Assembly: GCA_025403435.1 (NCBI GenBank)
Contig: CM046333.1
Location: 15,401,770 to 15,465,769 of the forward strand
Direction of reading: 5' to 3'
Origin: Artocarpus heterophyllus
Taxonomy: Eukaryota; Streptophyta; Magnoliopsida; Rosales; Moraceae
DNA length: 64,000 nucleotides
Shown in pieces: positions 24,950 to 37,860 of this stretch. Made by a program: the position numbers and the translations under genes. How positions within the stretch are numbered: position 1 is the first letter of the stretch; the number at the start of each line of letters is the position of its first letter. A model generated the notes under the pieces. The model had not been told where the DNA came from. It saw nothing but the letters and a program-made list of their open reading frames with translations, and did not search any database.

Positions 24950-26802
24950 TTTGTAAACCATGTTTTACATTGGTAAAACATGATATAAATTTATTAGTCT
25001 CAAAAGTTATGAAATGTAAACATGTAATTATTAATGCAGCCTTGTGACCTATGAATTACTCTGACATTAAATGTAAAATTCCCAAACTTAGAAGAGACAA
25101 TTATAAAAGTATGGAAGAGGGAATTCTTCTTCATCTTGGGGGGATGGACATAGATTATGCTATTAGGCAAGATGAATCTGCTATTACTAACACTAGCAAT
25201 ACAGATGAAATGTGCTCTTGAAGAACATTAGGACCGATGTAATTGCTTCGATATGATGTTCATAAAGATCAATATTTATGCTAGTATTAGTGGTTCTGTC
25301 AATAAGCATAAGAATGTCAAGGCATTACTGAAAAGCCATAGATGAGCAATTTGCATCATCAAATAAAGCACTTGCCAGCACCGTAACAATAAAATTTACA
25401 TCCTTAAATGCTCACCAATGTCAAAGGTATATGTGAACATATCCTGGAGATGGGGAACACTACGGTTCAATCAAAGACACTTGAGATTAATATATTTGAA
25501 TCTTTCCTTGCACAATATATATTAATCACTCTTTCACAACAGTATGATCCTTCAAAACATCTTAGAATACACAAAACAATAAATGGTCAATTAATGAACC
25601 TAAAACCATGTGTGTTCAAGAAGAAAGGAGGTTGGCAATGGAAATGAGTGAAAGTGCGTTATTGGCAATACAAGGAAAGAATAAATAAATAATAAATAAT
25701 TCAATCTCATTTGTTTGTTATGAATTTAATATGATTGATATTAATCATAATACATGGTGGATTGATCCAAAATATACAATCCATATTTCACATATCTTAC
25801 AAGGTATACAAAATCTAAGGATACCAATAGAATGTGAATAATTTATCTATTCAAGAAACAAGATGCATTCACATGTAGAGGCAATTAGACATGCACTTAA
25901 TTTTAAGTAGTGGTTTTATTTTGAATTTGGAAAAGACCTTATTTATTCCAAGTTTTAATAGGAATTTAATTTTGGTTTCAAGACTTGTACCTTTAGGATA
26001 TTCCTTCAGTTATCAGTTTGTTTAATAAGACTGATCTTGTTGGGAATGGTACGTTTGATGGTCTTTTCTTAGTGAATTTGTAAAATGATACTACTCACAA
26101 TGCTATGCATGTTCACACTGGTATAAAATGTTGTGTTATGAATGAAGATTTCTCTATATTGTAGTACTGAAAATTGAGACAAATCTCTCTAGAGAGAATT
26201 AAAGGATTAGTAAATGATAGAGTACTTGGTACTTTAGATTTTACTGATTATGATACTTGTGGAAGACTGCATTAAGGGAAAACGGACCAACAAGTTTAAG
26301 AAAGGTGCAAGAAGGAGTACAGACAAATTAGAAATCATATATTCAAACATGAACTCGTATAGTCCAAAATACTTCATCTTTTTCATAGATGATTACTCAC
26401 GATACATGTATCTCTACTTGCTTCATATCAAGAACGAAGCATTAGATGCTTTAAAATTTTAAATCTGAAGTAGAGAAATAATGTGGAATGCAAATTAAGA
26501 TCATAAAAATGAACAAAGATGGAGAATATTATGGTAGATATATTGAGAATGGACAAGTACCCAGTCCATTTGCAAAGTTTCTTCAGGAACATGGGATAAT
26601 TAACTAACACACCATCCTTGGTTCTCTAGAATAGAATGGTATGATAGAAAGAAGAAACCGAACCATAATGGACTTAATATGACTAAATCCTTATGGATTG
26701 AAACTTATAAACCGGCCATGTATATATTAAACTAATTTCCAAGTAAGGCTGTCCTAAGGATGCCATTTGAATAATAGAAAATTTGGAAATCGGGTTTGCA
26801 AC
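24950..26802 (+). pseudogene. copia-1 gag-protease-integrase remnant
   Basis: This is the broken 5' part of a copia polyprotein. A gag (UBN2-type) segment at about 25408-25647 reads ESFLAQYILITLSQQYDPSK. A protease-region phrase near 25750 reads NTWWIDP. An integrase segment at 26250-26462 contains CIKGKRTNKFKKGARRSTD and FIDDYSRYMYLYL. Stops and frame changes separate the pieces. The integrase is cut at 26802 by a nested solo LTR, and its C-terminal part resumes after 28794. Confidence 0.85.
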
Positions 26803-28789
26803 TGTTAGACATGTATGTCCTAAGGAGTAAAAATGTAATAAGTTTTTGGAGACATTTTTATCAATAAAGAATTTATTTATTGTTCATATACCAAATCTTG
26901 TCCTCTTTACGTTCATATTTGTTGAATGTATGTTAAGCAAACAATAGTCTAAAACTGTCCATCTAAACCTTTAAGAATTGGGCATATGATGGACAGATTA
27001 TGCAGAAGACACGATTCTTAAGGTGATGGTCTAAATCATGAGATCTGCAATCGAGGGAATAAAGTTGGGCGCTTTATTCATGTAAAGATTGTTATGTTGT
27101 CTATATCCCTATTGGGAGATAGTTGGTCTTGACCATCGAAGGTAGACTCTATGAATAGAAACATTAGCATGTTGTCATAAGTGACGATGTGTTGGATCGA
27201 GACATAAAGTGAATTGATTTGGATTAATAATTTTGTCTCGACAAATCAATTCACTTTAGACAATTATTTGTATTGTGTCTTAATCTTGAGATGAATAGTG
27301 GGCCCATTGTCTTGACTTTGTGTCTTTTGATGCACCAAAGGGTGACACCTACATCTTAATAGTGATATGCATGCCGGTACATTGGAGACATGACTCTTGA
27401 TAGCGTAGACCTGTTATTCATAGATATGGAATCCATAGCTCCTATTTAGGAGTAGAGATATCCTCTTATATGTGTTATTCTGTAATTGAAAAACTAGAGC
27501 GCTCAACCATTTGGATACATAGGTGTAACCGAAAGGTATACTGTCTTTGGAAGGTAAGTTTTCTTATAGTAAGATAATGAAACGTAAGATAAAAATAATC
27601 AGGAAGGTAAGACAGAACTTGTCCTTAAGCCGATTATGGATAATCCTATGGGGATACGATACACTATGATATGTCATGGAGACTTAGCTAGACGGGCTTC
27701 GTAATTCTATGTAGTTCGAGAGTGCAACTCCAAGCTTTTAGTGGAGTAGCGTTGGAGTTGATAATTATGAAATGTATATCTACAATATTGGGTTTCGTAA
27801 TTAACGGGAGCTTGAACTATATAGGTCCATTTGGTCTCATTTGCTAGCTCACAACATCCTGTAACGATACGGCGTGCTTTTCCAATAATTGGTGACTTAT
27901 GTCAGATTTATTATATTGTTTGAAATTCGAAAGAATAAAATAATTCATGTCTGTTTATCGGTTGAATTAATTTTATGATAAAATTAATTTAAGATAAACT
28001 TGTTAAATTATTAGGATCAGATAATTCTTATCTGTTTATCAGTTGATTTAATTTTGAATAAATTAGATCAAGATAAACTTGTAGAATTATTAGAAATTCA
28101 TTTATTTTCCTAGAGATTATCTAGATAAAGTTTTTTTTAATTAAATAACTTCTCTATTAGGTTATTTGAATTAAAACGGAGACTTTATCCTATAGAATCT
28201 TGGGTGGAAAATAAAAGATTCGCTGAGATTTTTTCAACAGTTCGGCATGCTGATCTCAAGTTCGGCCTGCCGATGCGCGATAAAAAGATTCTGCATTTAA
28301 CGTAGATTTCATCAGATATTGATCCAAATTTAATTCTGATTTGAATTTTTGAGACCTTATATGATAAGGACTGACTCTAGACCCAACCTCTATAAATAGG
28401 GAGTAAGTCTCATAAGTTATTTAGATTAATTGAGAGATTAAGAGTGATACTCTGTTGATAAGAATCTGAAACTCCCTGAGATGTCTTGTTCACAAATCAC
28501 GAACATTAGCTTTGGGTTCTCTCAATTGGTTGGAAGGAGAGTCACCTGGAGGAAGAGCAGTACGTGTAAGCTCACACTCACTCCGATCATGGATAGAGAA
28601 TAGCAAAGAAGACCAGTTAGTTGAGGCTCTTATGGAATGTTACTTCTCTTCACGGATTGCGGGAGTTCTTCGGCATTCAAAGGTTAGTAAGATCCGGTTA
28701 ATTTATGCATATAGCATGTCAAACTTGTGTTTTGAAACATACTCTGATATAAAATTTTTAAAATTTTGCTGCATATTATTTTTTCTACA
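26803..28789 (+). mobile_element. nested solo LTR of 1,987 bp inside the copia-1 integrase region
   Basis: The segment starts TGTTAGACATGTATG and ends TTTCTACA. It is flanked by the direct repeat GCAAC (26798-26802 and 28790-28794) and interrupts the copia-1 frame exactly: FEIWKSGLQ-like residues before it continue as the IHLGCLSKVKVYNP-like stretch after it. CTATAAATAGG at about 28390 is a good LTR core promoter. The segment has no coding domains and no internal second LTR, so it is a solo LTR left by recombination. It contains one exact and one variant copy of TCGGCCTGCCGA (28262-28273 and 28242-28253). Confidence 0.87.
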
Positions 28790-28794
28790 GCAAC

Positions 28795-30669
28795 ATATAC
28801 ACATTTAGGATGCCTGTCTAAGGTAAAAGTTTATAACCCATAAGAAAAAAAACTGGATCTAAGGACCATTAGTGAGTATTTCATTGGATATACTGAAAGG
28901 TCTAAAGGATACAGATTCTATTGTCTATCTCACAATACTAAGATTGTGGAATCAAGAAATGTAAATTTCTTAAGAATGACTTGATTAGTGAGAGCGATCT
29001 ATCACAGAATATTGTTTCTGAGAAAGATCATTTTGATGCTCAATTTTTTTGCACAAGTGACAAATTGGTTGTTAATTACAACACTCCTTAAGTTTAAACA
29101 AGTGTTGGACAACCGATCATTGAAGTTCCACAAATTGCTGATTATAATCTAATAGATTAAAATGTTCAGCGAAAGCCTGCATTTTTTGAGCAACCAGTTG
29201 AACAACATATTTCTAAGGAAAATGTTGATACAACATTAAGAAGATTTACTCGAATAAAGAAATCAATAATTCCTAGTGATTATGTTATGTATCTACAAGA
29301 ATCGGACTATAATATTGGAACCGAAAGTGATCTCTAAACATTTTCACAAGCTATGAGCTATAAAGAATCAAATTTGTGATTCGACACCATAAAAAATGAG
29401 ATGAATTCTATAGCATCTAACAAAGTCGAAGATCCTATCAAGTTGCCATAGGCGTAAATGGATGGGCAACATTAAAAGATATAAAGCAAGATTCGTTGCT
29501 AAAGGGTTCACTCAAAGAAAAGAAGTCGAGTACAAGGAGACTTTTCTCCCGTATCAAAGAAAGATTCTTTTCACATTATTATGGCATTAGCTGCACATTG
29601 TGACTTAGAGTTGCAACAAATGTGTGTGAAAAATGACCTTTCTCAATAGAGAACTAGAGGAGTCGGTTTACATGAAACAACTATAAGGATTTTTCCTTTA
29701 GTGTGTGAGCATTTGGTATGCAAGCTTAAGAAATCTATATAAGAATAGAAACAAACATCCCATCAGTGGTTTTTCATAATGTTATCTCTTCATTTAGTCT
29801 TGTAGAAAACATTATAAATCAATTAATATACCAGAAGGTCAATGGGAGCATAATTTGTTTTCTTATTCTATGTGTAGATAATAATTTACTTACAACCAAT
29901 GATAAGGGTTTGCTATATGAGGTGAAACAATTTCTCTCTAAAAATTTTGATATGTAGGATATAGGTGATGCCTGTTATGACATTGGCATAAAGATCTACA
30001 AAGACAAATATAAAGAAATTTTGGATCCGTCACAAGAAACCTATATCAATAAGGTTTAGAGAGATTTCGGATGAAATATCGTTTAACAAGTATAGTTCCT
30101 ATTTGTGAAGGATGATAAATTTAATTTGAATCAGTACCCCAAAATGAATTTTTGAAAGGGAATTAACAAATGAAAAACATTCCATATGCTTCAGTTATCA
30201 GAAGCCCTATATATGCTCAAGTCTACACAAAACCTGACATTGCATTTGATGTAGGAATGTTCATAGTATATTAGAGTAATCCAGTTATGGATCACTTGAA
30301 AGCTGCAAATAAAGTAATGAGTTACCTTTAGATAACCATAAACTATATGCTTAAGTATAGACGAACTTAAAATTTAGAAGTAATTGGCTACTTTGATTCA
30401 AACTTCACTAGCAGTAGATCAACAGCTAAGATATATTTGCCTGTGAAGCTGTATATTAGAAAAGCACAAAGCAGACTTTGACTGCTACTTTCACTGTAGA
30501 GGCTGAGTTCGTATTTGTTTTAGGACTAATTCGTATGGTGTATGGATAAAGAGTTTCATTTATAGGCTTAGAATCATGGATTCGATTTTGAAGCCATTGA
30601 AACTATATATTATAACAATTCAAATACAGTTTTATGACTAAAATTAAAGTGGTAATTGAATCAAGTACA
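28795..30669 (+). pseudogene. copia-1 integrase C-terminus, reverse transcriptase and RNase H remnant
   Basis: The copia polyprotein continues after the nested LTR. There is an integrase C-terminal/GKGY-type segment near 28870-28930, a reverse transcriptase N-terminal part near 29380-29700 (for example KARFVAKGFTQRKEVEYKE) and an RT C-terminal part at 29766-30060. There the YVDD active-site box has decayed (CVDNNLLTTND). RNase H phrases follow near 30180-30660. Multiple stops are present. The RNase H is interrupted at 30674 by the second nested LTR. Confidence 0.83.
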
Positions 30670-32089
30670 TTGACTGTGACGACCTGCTTTTTTCGGGCAG
30701 TTACTTTACTTACTTACTTGATCATCATTACTTAAACAATAATCTTATTTATTTAGTAAGAAAAATGCTGAAATAATTTTTTTTTCTTTAAATGTTCTTT
30801 AAAACATACTTACAAACTATTGCGACTTCTGTCGCAAATTTAGTAGAGACTTCACTCAACATTTGCCTTTAAAACCATTTCAAATCATTCCTTAAAACTT
30901 AACAAGGAACATTTATCAAATCATAGCTTAACACTTCACTTTAAAATTTTATAACACGTTTAGTACAATGTATCTTAACACTTTTGAGACACTTCTTAAA
31001 ACTCAAACATTGATGTTTAAATGAGACACTACATTAAACAATGGAAAACCTTTCTTTGTGTAGCAGAAGCAAACATTGATGGTATCCATACCTAAATCTT
31101 TACATCTGTCCTCCGCAACACCCAGCTCTTCTAACGGATCCTACTGGTCACCCATAAATTACCTACAGTATGAAGAAACTTTTTAATGAGCTTTCGCTCA
31201 GTAAGTTCAAACATAAACTCACAAATCATTTAAACATGCTTTAAAACTTTTCTTATGAAAGCCTTTCTCTTAAAATATATATCATTAATATTTTCCATAG
31301 ACATTTCTAAAAACAGCTTTCATAAACATTCTTTATAAAACTTTTCTGGAACGTTTCTCATAAACACTTTTTATAAAACATTGATCATGTAGCAATCCTT
31401 AAAATGCTTTTCATAAAACATCATTTATAAACCTTTTTCTTGAAACTTTTATCATAAACGCTTTTCATAAACATTTTTCATAAAATATTCTTAAAACGTT
31501 TCTCATAAACGTTTTTCTAAAGCAATTTCTATAACGTTTTTTATAAACGCTTTTCATAAAATATTTAACATAAAAAAAATCCTCAGATTGCTCTTCATAA
31601 CGTCATTTATGTTTTCATAAATATTTAATATAAAACATTCCTCAGAATGTTTTTCATAGCATATAAATGTTTCATAACAAACAAATCAAGTACAATCATA
31701 ATGCATGTTTTCATTATGCTCAATTATGAACTTTCGATTATGAGCATCTTATGAACATTCTTTCTTACTTTAACTCTCTATCTTTGTTTCTTATCTTTTC
31801 TTATCTTACACTTAAACTTTTCTTATCTGACTTTAACTTTCCACCTTTTGTTCCTTAACTTTCTTTATCTTATAACTTTTAGTGTTCGTACCAACATCTT
31901 TAATCATGAGATCATAAACGTGATGCTTCCCTTGTCGCAGACTTAAGACCATCGAACTTCGAGGTCGTGTACCTCACATTTGGGAGGTCAAACTTTATCT
32001 TTACTTTCATTACCTCACAACGAGGAGGTTGGTACGACACTTTCATTTTAACTTTACGTTACCTTCTTATTAACTTTAGTGAGCACATC

Positions 32090-32560
32090 AAATGCAACCA
32101 CATCATATGCAAATACACTTGCAAACCATAGCTTGTACAATAAAATCTATTGTATAACAAATGCAACTTATTGCATAACAAATGCAACATAAAATGCAAA
32201 CACATTTTAATAATCATAATTTGTACTTTGAAACTTATTGCATAACAAATGCATCATATAACGAAATCACATTTTGCAAATCATAACTTTTATTTTGAAA
32301 CTTATTGCATAACAAATGCAACTTATTGCATAACTAATGCATCATATAACGCAATCACATTTTGCAAATCATAACTTTTATTCTAAAACTTATTGCATAA
32401 CAAATGCATCATATAACGCAATCACATTTTTCAAATCATAACTTTTATTCTAAAACTCATTGCATAACAAATACATCATATAATGCAATCATATTTTACA
32501 AATCATGACTTTTATTCTGAATCATATCGCATACAAATGCAATATATTACATAACAAATG
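32090..32560. repeat. tandem repeats of about 60 bp inside the nested LTR
   Basis: The phrase CTTATTGCATAACAAATGCA followed by TCATATAACGCAATCACATTTTGC-type wording and CATAACTTTTATT recurs at least four times, with a period near 60 bp and small changes. It is a non-coding minisatellite-like part of the LTR. Confidence 0.75.
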
Positions 32561-34259
32561 CTTCGTAAAACTTATAACTTAAATTATAAAACATTATGCA
32601 TTGTCGAAATGCAGGACTTGTACTAATCCTATTTCGTATCTAGGTTGCACATCCGCATCTAGATCATAATCTGGTACATAAAAACTAGCCAGTAAGTTCA
32701 TCTTTTTATTGTTTAGTCTATAGGTTTTTTATCATCTAGTCGTTCTAGATTAGTGATAATGATTATCTAAAATATGTTTACGTACTTGTCTGAAAACTTC
32801 TAATGGTCATAACAGAGCTTAACTTTGCATATCTCTCTTGAACATGTCTAGCTTTTCCTTGGGGTGCAAAAAAGGGAAAAATTAGCTCTTTTCTTTTTTG
32901 TATTCATAGAGTCTTTCTCTTGGCTCTGCTCTTGTGACCTCTCTATTGGTCACAAGAAATTTTTTAAATTCTACTTGATTATCTAAATCATTCTCACGAT
33001 TTCTAATCAAACCTAGGGTGTCTTATAGTAATTTTTTCTAGTTTCCTGTAGGCAAATTAGAGGTTATATCTTTAATGGGTTTCTTATGGACCTTATTGTG
33101 CATGTTCATTATGCACTACATGGTATTGTACTTATATACTATATCTTGTTATATTCTAGATAACAAGCATCAATAATAACATTCATATCCATATTGTTTG
33201 CTCGTATAAGTATCATACTTACATATCACATTCATAAACATATCATACATATACATGTCATTCATATCATACTTTCACATATTACCCATACTCATGTCAT
33301 TCATATCATACTTTCACATTTCATGCTTTCACATATTACTCATAATCATACTTTCACATTTCATGCTTTCACATATTACTCATACTCATGTCATTCATAT
33401 CATACATACACTTGTCGTTCATACTTTCATATCGTAGAGTTGCTATACATTTTTCTTCTTTGGATAGCAACTATTTCATGTTATATTCATATAATACTTT
33501 AAGTCATGTCACATTCATAATACACACACCAATCATAGTTCATAACATTCATGCATATCAATATGCAAATAGGCTTCAAACATAACGGTTGTAAATTCAT
33601 TGCAAATCTTATTTTGTACTTTAGAACTTTTTTGCATAATAAATGCAAATATACTTAAAAAAAAAAATAACTTGCATAACCATTGCAAACTCATTTACAA
33701 ATGCATATGTAAGCATTTAAAAACTATTTACTTCATGTTGTAGGTGAAGTTTGAAGTTACTTGGACTTTACTCTAACGTTCCCTTCTCCGTTCCTATCTC
33801 GTTCCTTTTCCTTCCATTGGTCGGCTTCCGTGTCTTGATCAAACGACAGCTGACTTATCAATTAACTTTCTTTTTATCAATCTATTCGATTGATAATATA
33901 ACGTAAACATTAAACATTCGTTTCCTTTTAACTTGACTTGTATACTATCGGTCTACCATTCTTTCACTAATTTTGTAACCCACCAGGGTTATCTTTCCAT
34001 TATTAATTCTCTCGTCCCACATGACGGTTACGTTACTTAACGATTACATAACCTTTTTTATTTAATAACATTATGCTAAATCAGAGTGTTCGACTCCGTT
34101 CTAGCATTTCTTTAATAATGATGATTTTACCCTTAACAGGTTTTTTATCAACCTCGTAACATTATAACACCCACATAAAATAGTGTAACAATCACTGATT
34201 ATGCATTTTCATAAATTTTTATGAAAGCATCTAAAATTAGTTTAAAACGGTTCATACAG

Positions 34260-35540
34260 TAGGCGAGATTCCTACTTACTTGGACTCCGAGCTAAGCGGA
34301 TCCAGTTGTACCTCGTTGTGTCTACAGTATGCGAAGCATCCTCTATAGTACTCCTCGAGCAACCATGAATGGTTAAGAATGCTTCCTAGAGATCATATAT
34401 TGCTCAAAACATCATTATGGACTCCGTTACTACAGTTTGAATCGCCTCGATTCGCATGCAGTTGGTACCAGATGATTTTCACCGAAGTAGAATTAGCTCA
34501 AACAGAGATCACCATTACATTCAGAGCATCAAAACGAGTCAGGAGGCAGTCTTGGTTCGTCGATCGGAGGTCCAGATCACAAAATCTCAAAGTGGCCGTT
34601 GACCGTCGCCAATTGGCTCCGTTGGGGGCTGAGTTTGGACCTACCCCCCTAATTCGACCCTTTTGAGTCCAATGGTGGTGTCAATTTCTTTCAATTTCGT
34701 CTCTAACCATGCTAATTGAAGTGTCCATCGACGGTGGGGAAAGGCGACTCCGATCTTGGTCGTCCAGTGACGGTAGCCCAAAATTGGCTTGGGGGTTTTG
34801 TTCCCTAGGTCACTCTGAGCATTTCTCCTAACATGGGGCTACTCAACACTGCATGGAATGATGGTTCCACCTCCTCACGACAACGCTAGGCAATGGAGCA
34901 TGGATCTCCGACGATTGGCAGTCATTTCATGCAATTAAGGTGCCAAATTCCTTCCTCTCCATCCTCTGAAGGTGTTTGTGCCCTCAATTTGGCTCAACAC
35001 TGCCTAAAACGGTGAACCCAAGTTCAACCATGGTGGTGGTGGTGGGCATCCTCCGTTCTCTGATCGACGGCAGCTCAACGATGAAATTGAATGAGGGGTT
35101 TTACTCCTCGTGGTGGTCTAAACTAAAAGGTGGCAATGGTGCACCATACCGTCACCGGAGGAGGTGGCTCCGATGGCAGCCCTACGGCAGAAAAGGGGAT
35201 ATTCCGTCGAAGCTTTTCTGGCTAAAATCGAGCTGGGAGAGTGATACCATCTTGCTCCTTTCCTCATTCTGAGTCCATAGACACTAAGATCACGTCGATT
35301 GGTGGTCGGACGGCGGAGAAATCACGTCGGAAAGAAATGGGTTTCTCTGCCACTTTGGGCAGCGCGTGTGGCCTCCTCCTGCAGCGTTGTGGGTGGCACG
35401 ACAACTCGTTGGATTCAGCTCAACGAGAGCTTTCCATTGGCGCGGGAGGTGTCGAAAACAAACGTCGAAATCTTGACCAAGATTTGAGGAGAGAGAGAGA
35501 AAATGTAGAGAGAGAAAGTAGAGAGAGAGCTGATTTTTTT
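34260..35540. other. GC-rich block inside the nested LTR, origin unclear
   Basis: This block is much richer in G and C than its surroundings and holds several overlapping frames of 60-125 residues, none with a domain I recognise. It ends in a GAGAGA tract at about 35488-35530. The related element at 14056-17552 shows no obvious counterpart. It may be captured host sequence or simply the transcribed part of this LTR family; I cannot decide. Confidence 0.4.
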
Positions 35541-35825
35541 GAGATTTTTCCTTTTTTTTCTTTTTGTACTTTTATAAAAAAATTTATGGTCTACATAGTG
35601 CAATTCTGTACTGCATGACCTTAAACAGTCAAATTTCTATACTGCTTTACTCTTGCAATGTAATTTTTATGCTGCATAACTTATCAGTATACTTCCTTAC
35701 ACTGTATTATTTTAATACCGTATAATTTTTTGTATTATTATACAGTATTTTTTCTTAAACTGTACTTTTTATCTTAATATAATCCTCAAATTAATGCATT
35801 AAAAATTCTCGGGTGTTACATTGAC

Positions 35826-36253
35826 ATTAAGTATTTAGTCATAAAAGAACGTGTTAAAGATAAAACAATGGTCATTAAACACGTTAATACTGAATTGATG
35901 ATAACTAATCTTTAACTAAAGGCATGCCTATAGTTCAAATCTAAGGATCATGCCTATAGTATGAGACTTGGTTCCTTTGTGTAAATTTTCATTGTAAGAA
36001 CAAATTTATGAAACTCTATTTCAGTTGTGATATTTTCTCATATTTTGTTTGTATATACATTCAGTTGTTTAATTGAGAAATGTCATTTAGTTTAGACCTA
36101 AAATAAACGTAAGGTTTATCATTAAGAATTAAGGGACATAATGCATCGTAATTCATGAAAGATAATATTCGTTCTAAAAGAACCTATCGTCATAATTCGT
36201 GTATTTTATTTTTTACTGCAATAAATAATTGCATTATGAGCCCAATGGGAGAA
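35826..36253 (+). pseudogene. copia-1 RNase H end, 3' untranslated part and polypurine tract
   Basis: Just after the nested LTR the copia frame resumes with a decayed HIDIKYLVIKERVK-like ending, typical of the copia polyprotein C-terminus. Non-coding sequence follows, then AATGGGAGAA immediately before the 3' LTR (about 36244-36253), which is the likely polypurine tract. Confidence 0.75.
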
Positions 36254-36657
36254 TGTAAGTGCTCAATGCACTTATATATAAAAGTATCCATTATGTAAAA
36301 AGTGCTTGGTGCACTAATACGTGTGTGGCTCGTTATTCAATTTGTATATATACATTTTTGGTTAAAAAACTGAGTGATGGAATCAGTTTTATAAAGAGCA
36401 AAGTTTTGGGTCCCTAGTTTTCTCCTCTTTCCATGCCGAATACACCATCAATTCTTGAGAAAGCAAGAGCTAGAAGCTCCCAAAGCAGATGAACATCAAG
36501 CTCCCAAGGCAGCAAGGAACGAAGAGCTTTGTTGAAGCATGGAAGGCAGCGAGCTTGACGTCGGTATACACGGCTTTAATGGCAAGAGGGTAGTACGATC
36601 TACGTTTCCGCTTATGATTTATACGCTTATGGTTGTTGTATATAATTTAGTCTAACA
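36254..36657 (+). repeat. copia-1 3' LTR
   Basis: It starts TGTAAGTGCTC and ends AGTCTAACA, with canonical TG..CA termini. It aligns along its length with 23121-23545. It is followed by the AGATT target-site duplication. Confidence 0.92.
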
Positions 36658-36662
36658 AGATT

Positions 36663-37289
36663 AATTTTTTCAAAATTAATAGCATATGATTAGTTCTTTA
36701 AATGACAATGATACACAACCAAATCGCCAAAATTCAACTTTTCCGAAAGCATATTAAAGTGGAATCGCCGGCCTCATTAATCGGCTCTTATCTTTATTTT
36801 TGGTGGTTTAGTTATCCATGATAACAAAATAATATGCGAGTGCATATAAATGTCAACTATGTATAAAACGGCTTGATTAGAAAATCCAAGTTAAGCATCA
36901 TTTTTTGGAATAATCCACTTAGAGCCTGTTTAAAACGATCTTGCTTCAAAAGTTTTGAACATGTTTGATGGACCCAACAAAAGCATTTTTGGCCTTTGTA
37001 AGCAATTTGAAGACAAATTAACTCTTTGGTGCTTTTGAAAAAAGTGCTTGCAAAAGGCTTTCTAATTTATATTTTCTTACCTTTAATTTAAAAATAACAA
37101 ATTAAGTATTCCATCTATATTCTTGAATTACATCATTTTTTATATCTGTAAGAGTTTTGACTTATTCAATCAAACATGTCTAAAGCTCTTTTGAAATTGA
37201 AAAGCACTTTTTTATGCACCATGCAAATAGTAATTAAAAAGCATAAGTTATCTTAAATAGACCCTTAATAGGTCGAGCTTATAGGACAA
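36663..37289. other. intergenic remnant, former upstream region of dioxygenase gene 2
   Basis: Before the copia-1 insertion this sequence adjoined the promoter of the minus-strand dioxygenase. No gene is visible. A possible hAT-type MITE spans about 36922-37265, with ends TAGAGCCTGTTTAAAAC and, inverted, TAAGGGTCTATTTAAGA, but I found no target-site duplication for it. Confidence 0.45.
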
Positions 37290-37429
37290 ATTTCTAAAGA
37301 GCAACTTACAAGAATACCCCCAAATGCACCATCTTATTAAAAATACCCTCCAAGAAATCACTTATCAAAGCTGCCCTTTATTAAAAATTGATGATTTATT
37401 AAAAGACCAAGTTATCATTTCTCCTAAAA

Positions 37430-37860
37430 TGGAACCTACTAAGTTCCATCTCGGAACCCACAGGAACCCACTAAGTTTCATCATAGAACCCATCTAAAAC
37501 AGCCTTCGATTGCTGGAGTGAGATGCCAGATTGTAACCTGCCAAGTTTCAACTTGAAACTTACCAGATTTCAATATTTTTTAAAAATAAAAAAACGCCAA
37601 CTGCCTCCGGTTGCTAGCATGGGTGCCGGGTTGTAACCTTTCAGGTTCCAACTTGGAACCTATCATATTGTAAAATATTTGTTTTTGAACATACCAAATT
37701 TGGTCTTGGACCCACTGAGTTCCAACATAAAACCTATCAAATTCCATATAAAAAATCGTCGAAATTGTTAGATTCTGTCTCAAAACTCGCCAGATTCACT
37801 GGTTCTATCTTAAAACTTGTTAGATTCCGTCTTGAAACCTACCAAGTTCCAAATTTAAAA
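37430..37860. repeat. array of diverged palindromic units in the MULE
   Basis: About ten diverged copies of a roughly 30-bp unit of the type aacctaccaagttccaactt recur. One copy is the perfect 17-base palindrome GGTTCCAACTTGGAACC at 37644-37660. Some neighbours are separated by unrelated spacers. Confidence 0.7.

Larger units (their letters stand above)
30675..35820 (+). mobile_element. nested 5.1-kb solo LTR or LARD-like element with Del/Tekay-like ends
   Basis: It starts TGTGACGACC and ends CGGGTGTTACA, with TTGAC duplicated at 30670-30674 and 35821-35825. It interrupts RNase H of copia-1. It has no polyprotein. Sub-regions are: a hairpin-forming GAGCTTTCGCTCAGTAAGTT block at 31188-31207; a repetitive CATAAAcgTTTTTC zone at about 31240-31680; AT-rich tandem repeats of TTGCATAACAAATGCA at about 32100-32560; a CATATCATACTTTCACAT zone at about 33190-33520; and a GC-rich block at 34260-35480 followed by GAGAGA repeats. 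It is homologous to 14056-17552 and shares end and hairpin motifs with 43650-45706. Confidence 0.78.
23121..36657 (+). mobile_element. copia LTR retrotransposon (copia-1), degenerate, with nested insertions
   Basis: This is a complete element boundary to boundary. The 5' LTR (23121-23545) and 3' LTR (36254-36657) are clearly homologous, and AGATT is duplicated at 23116-23120 and 36658-36662. A primer-binding site follows the 5' LTR. Remnants of gag, protease, integrase, reverse transcriptase and RNase H follow in the Ty1/copia order. The polyprotein is broken by many stops and frameshifts, so the element is non-autonomous now. Two solo LTRs are inserted within it (26803-28789 and 30675-35820) and account for about 7.1 of its 13.5 kb. 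The LTRs differ at roughly a tenth of positions by eye. Confidence 0.93.

Noticed and set aside
34379..35618. Several frames of 95-125 codons in the GC-rich block
   Set aside because: They overlap one another in different frames and show no recognisable domain; GC-rich composition alone explains the lack of stops.
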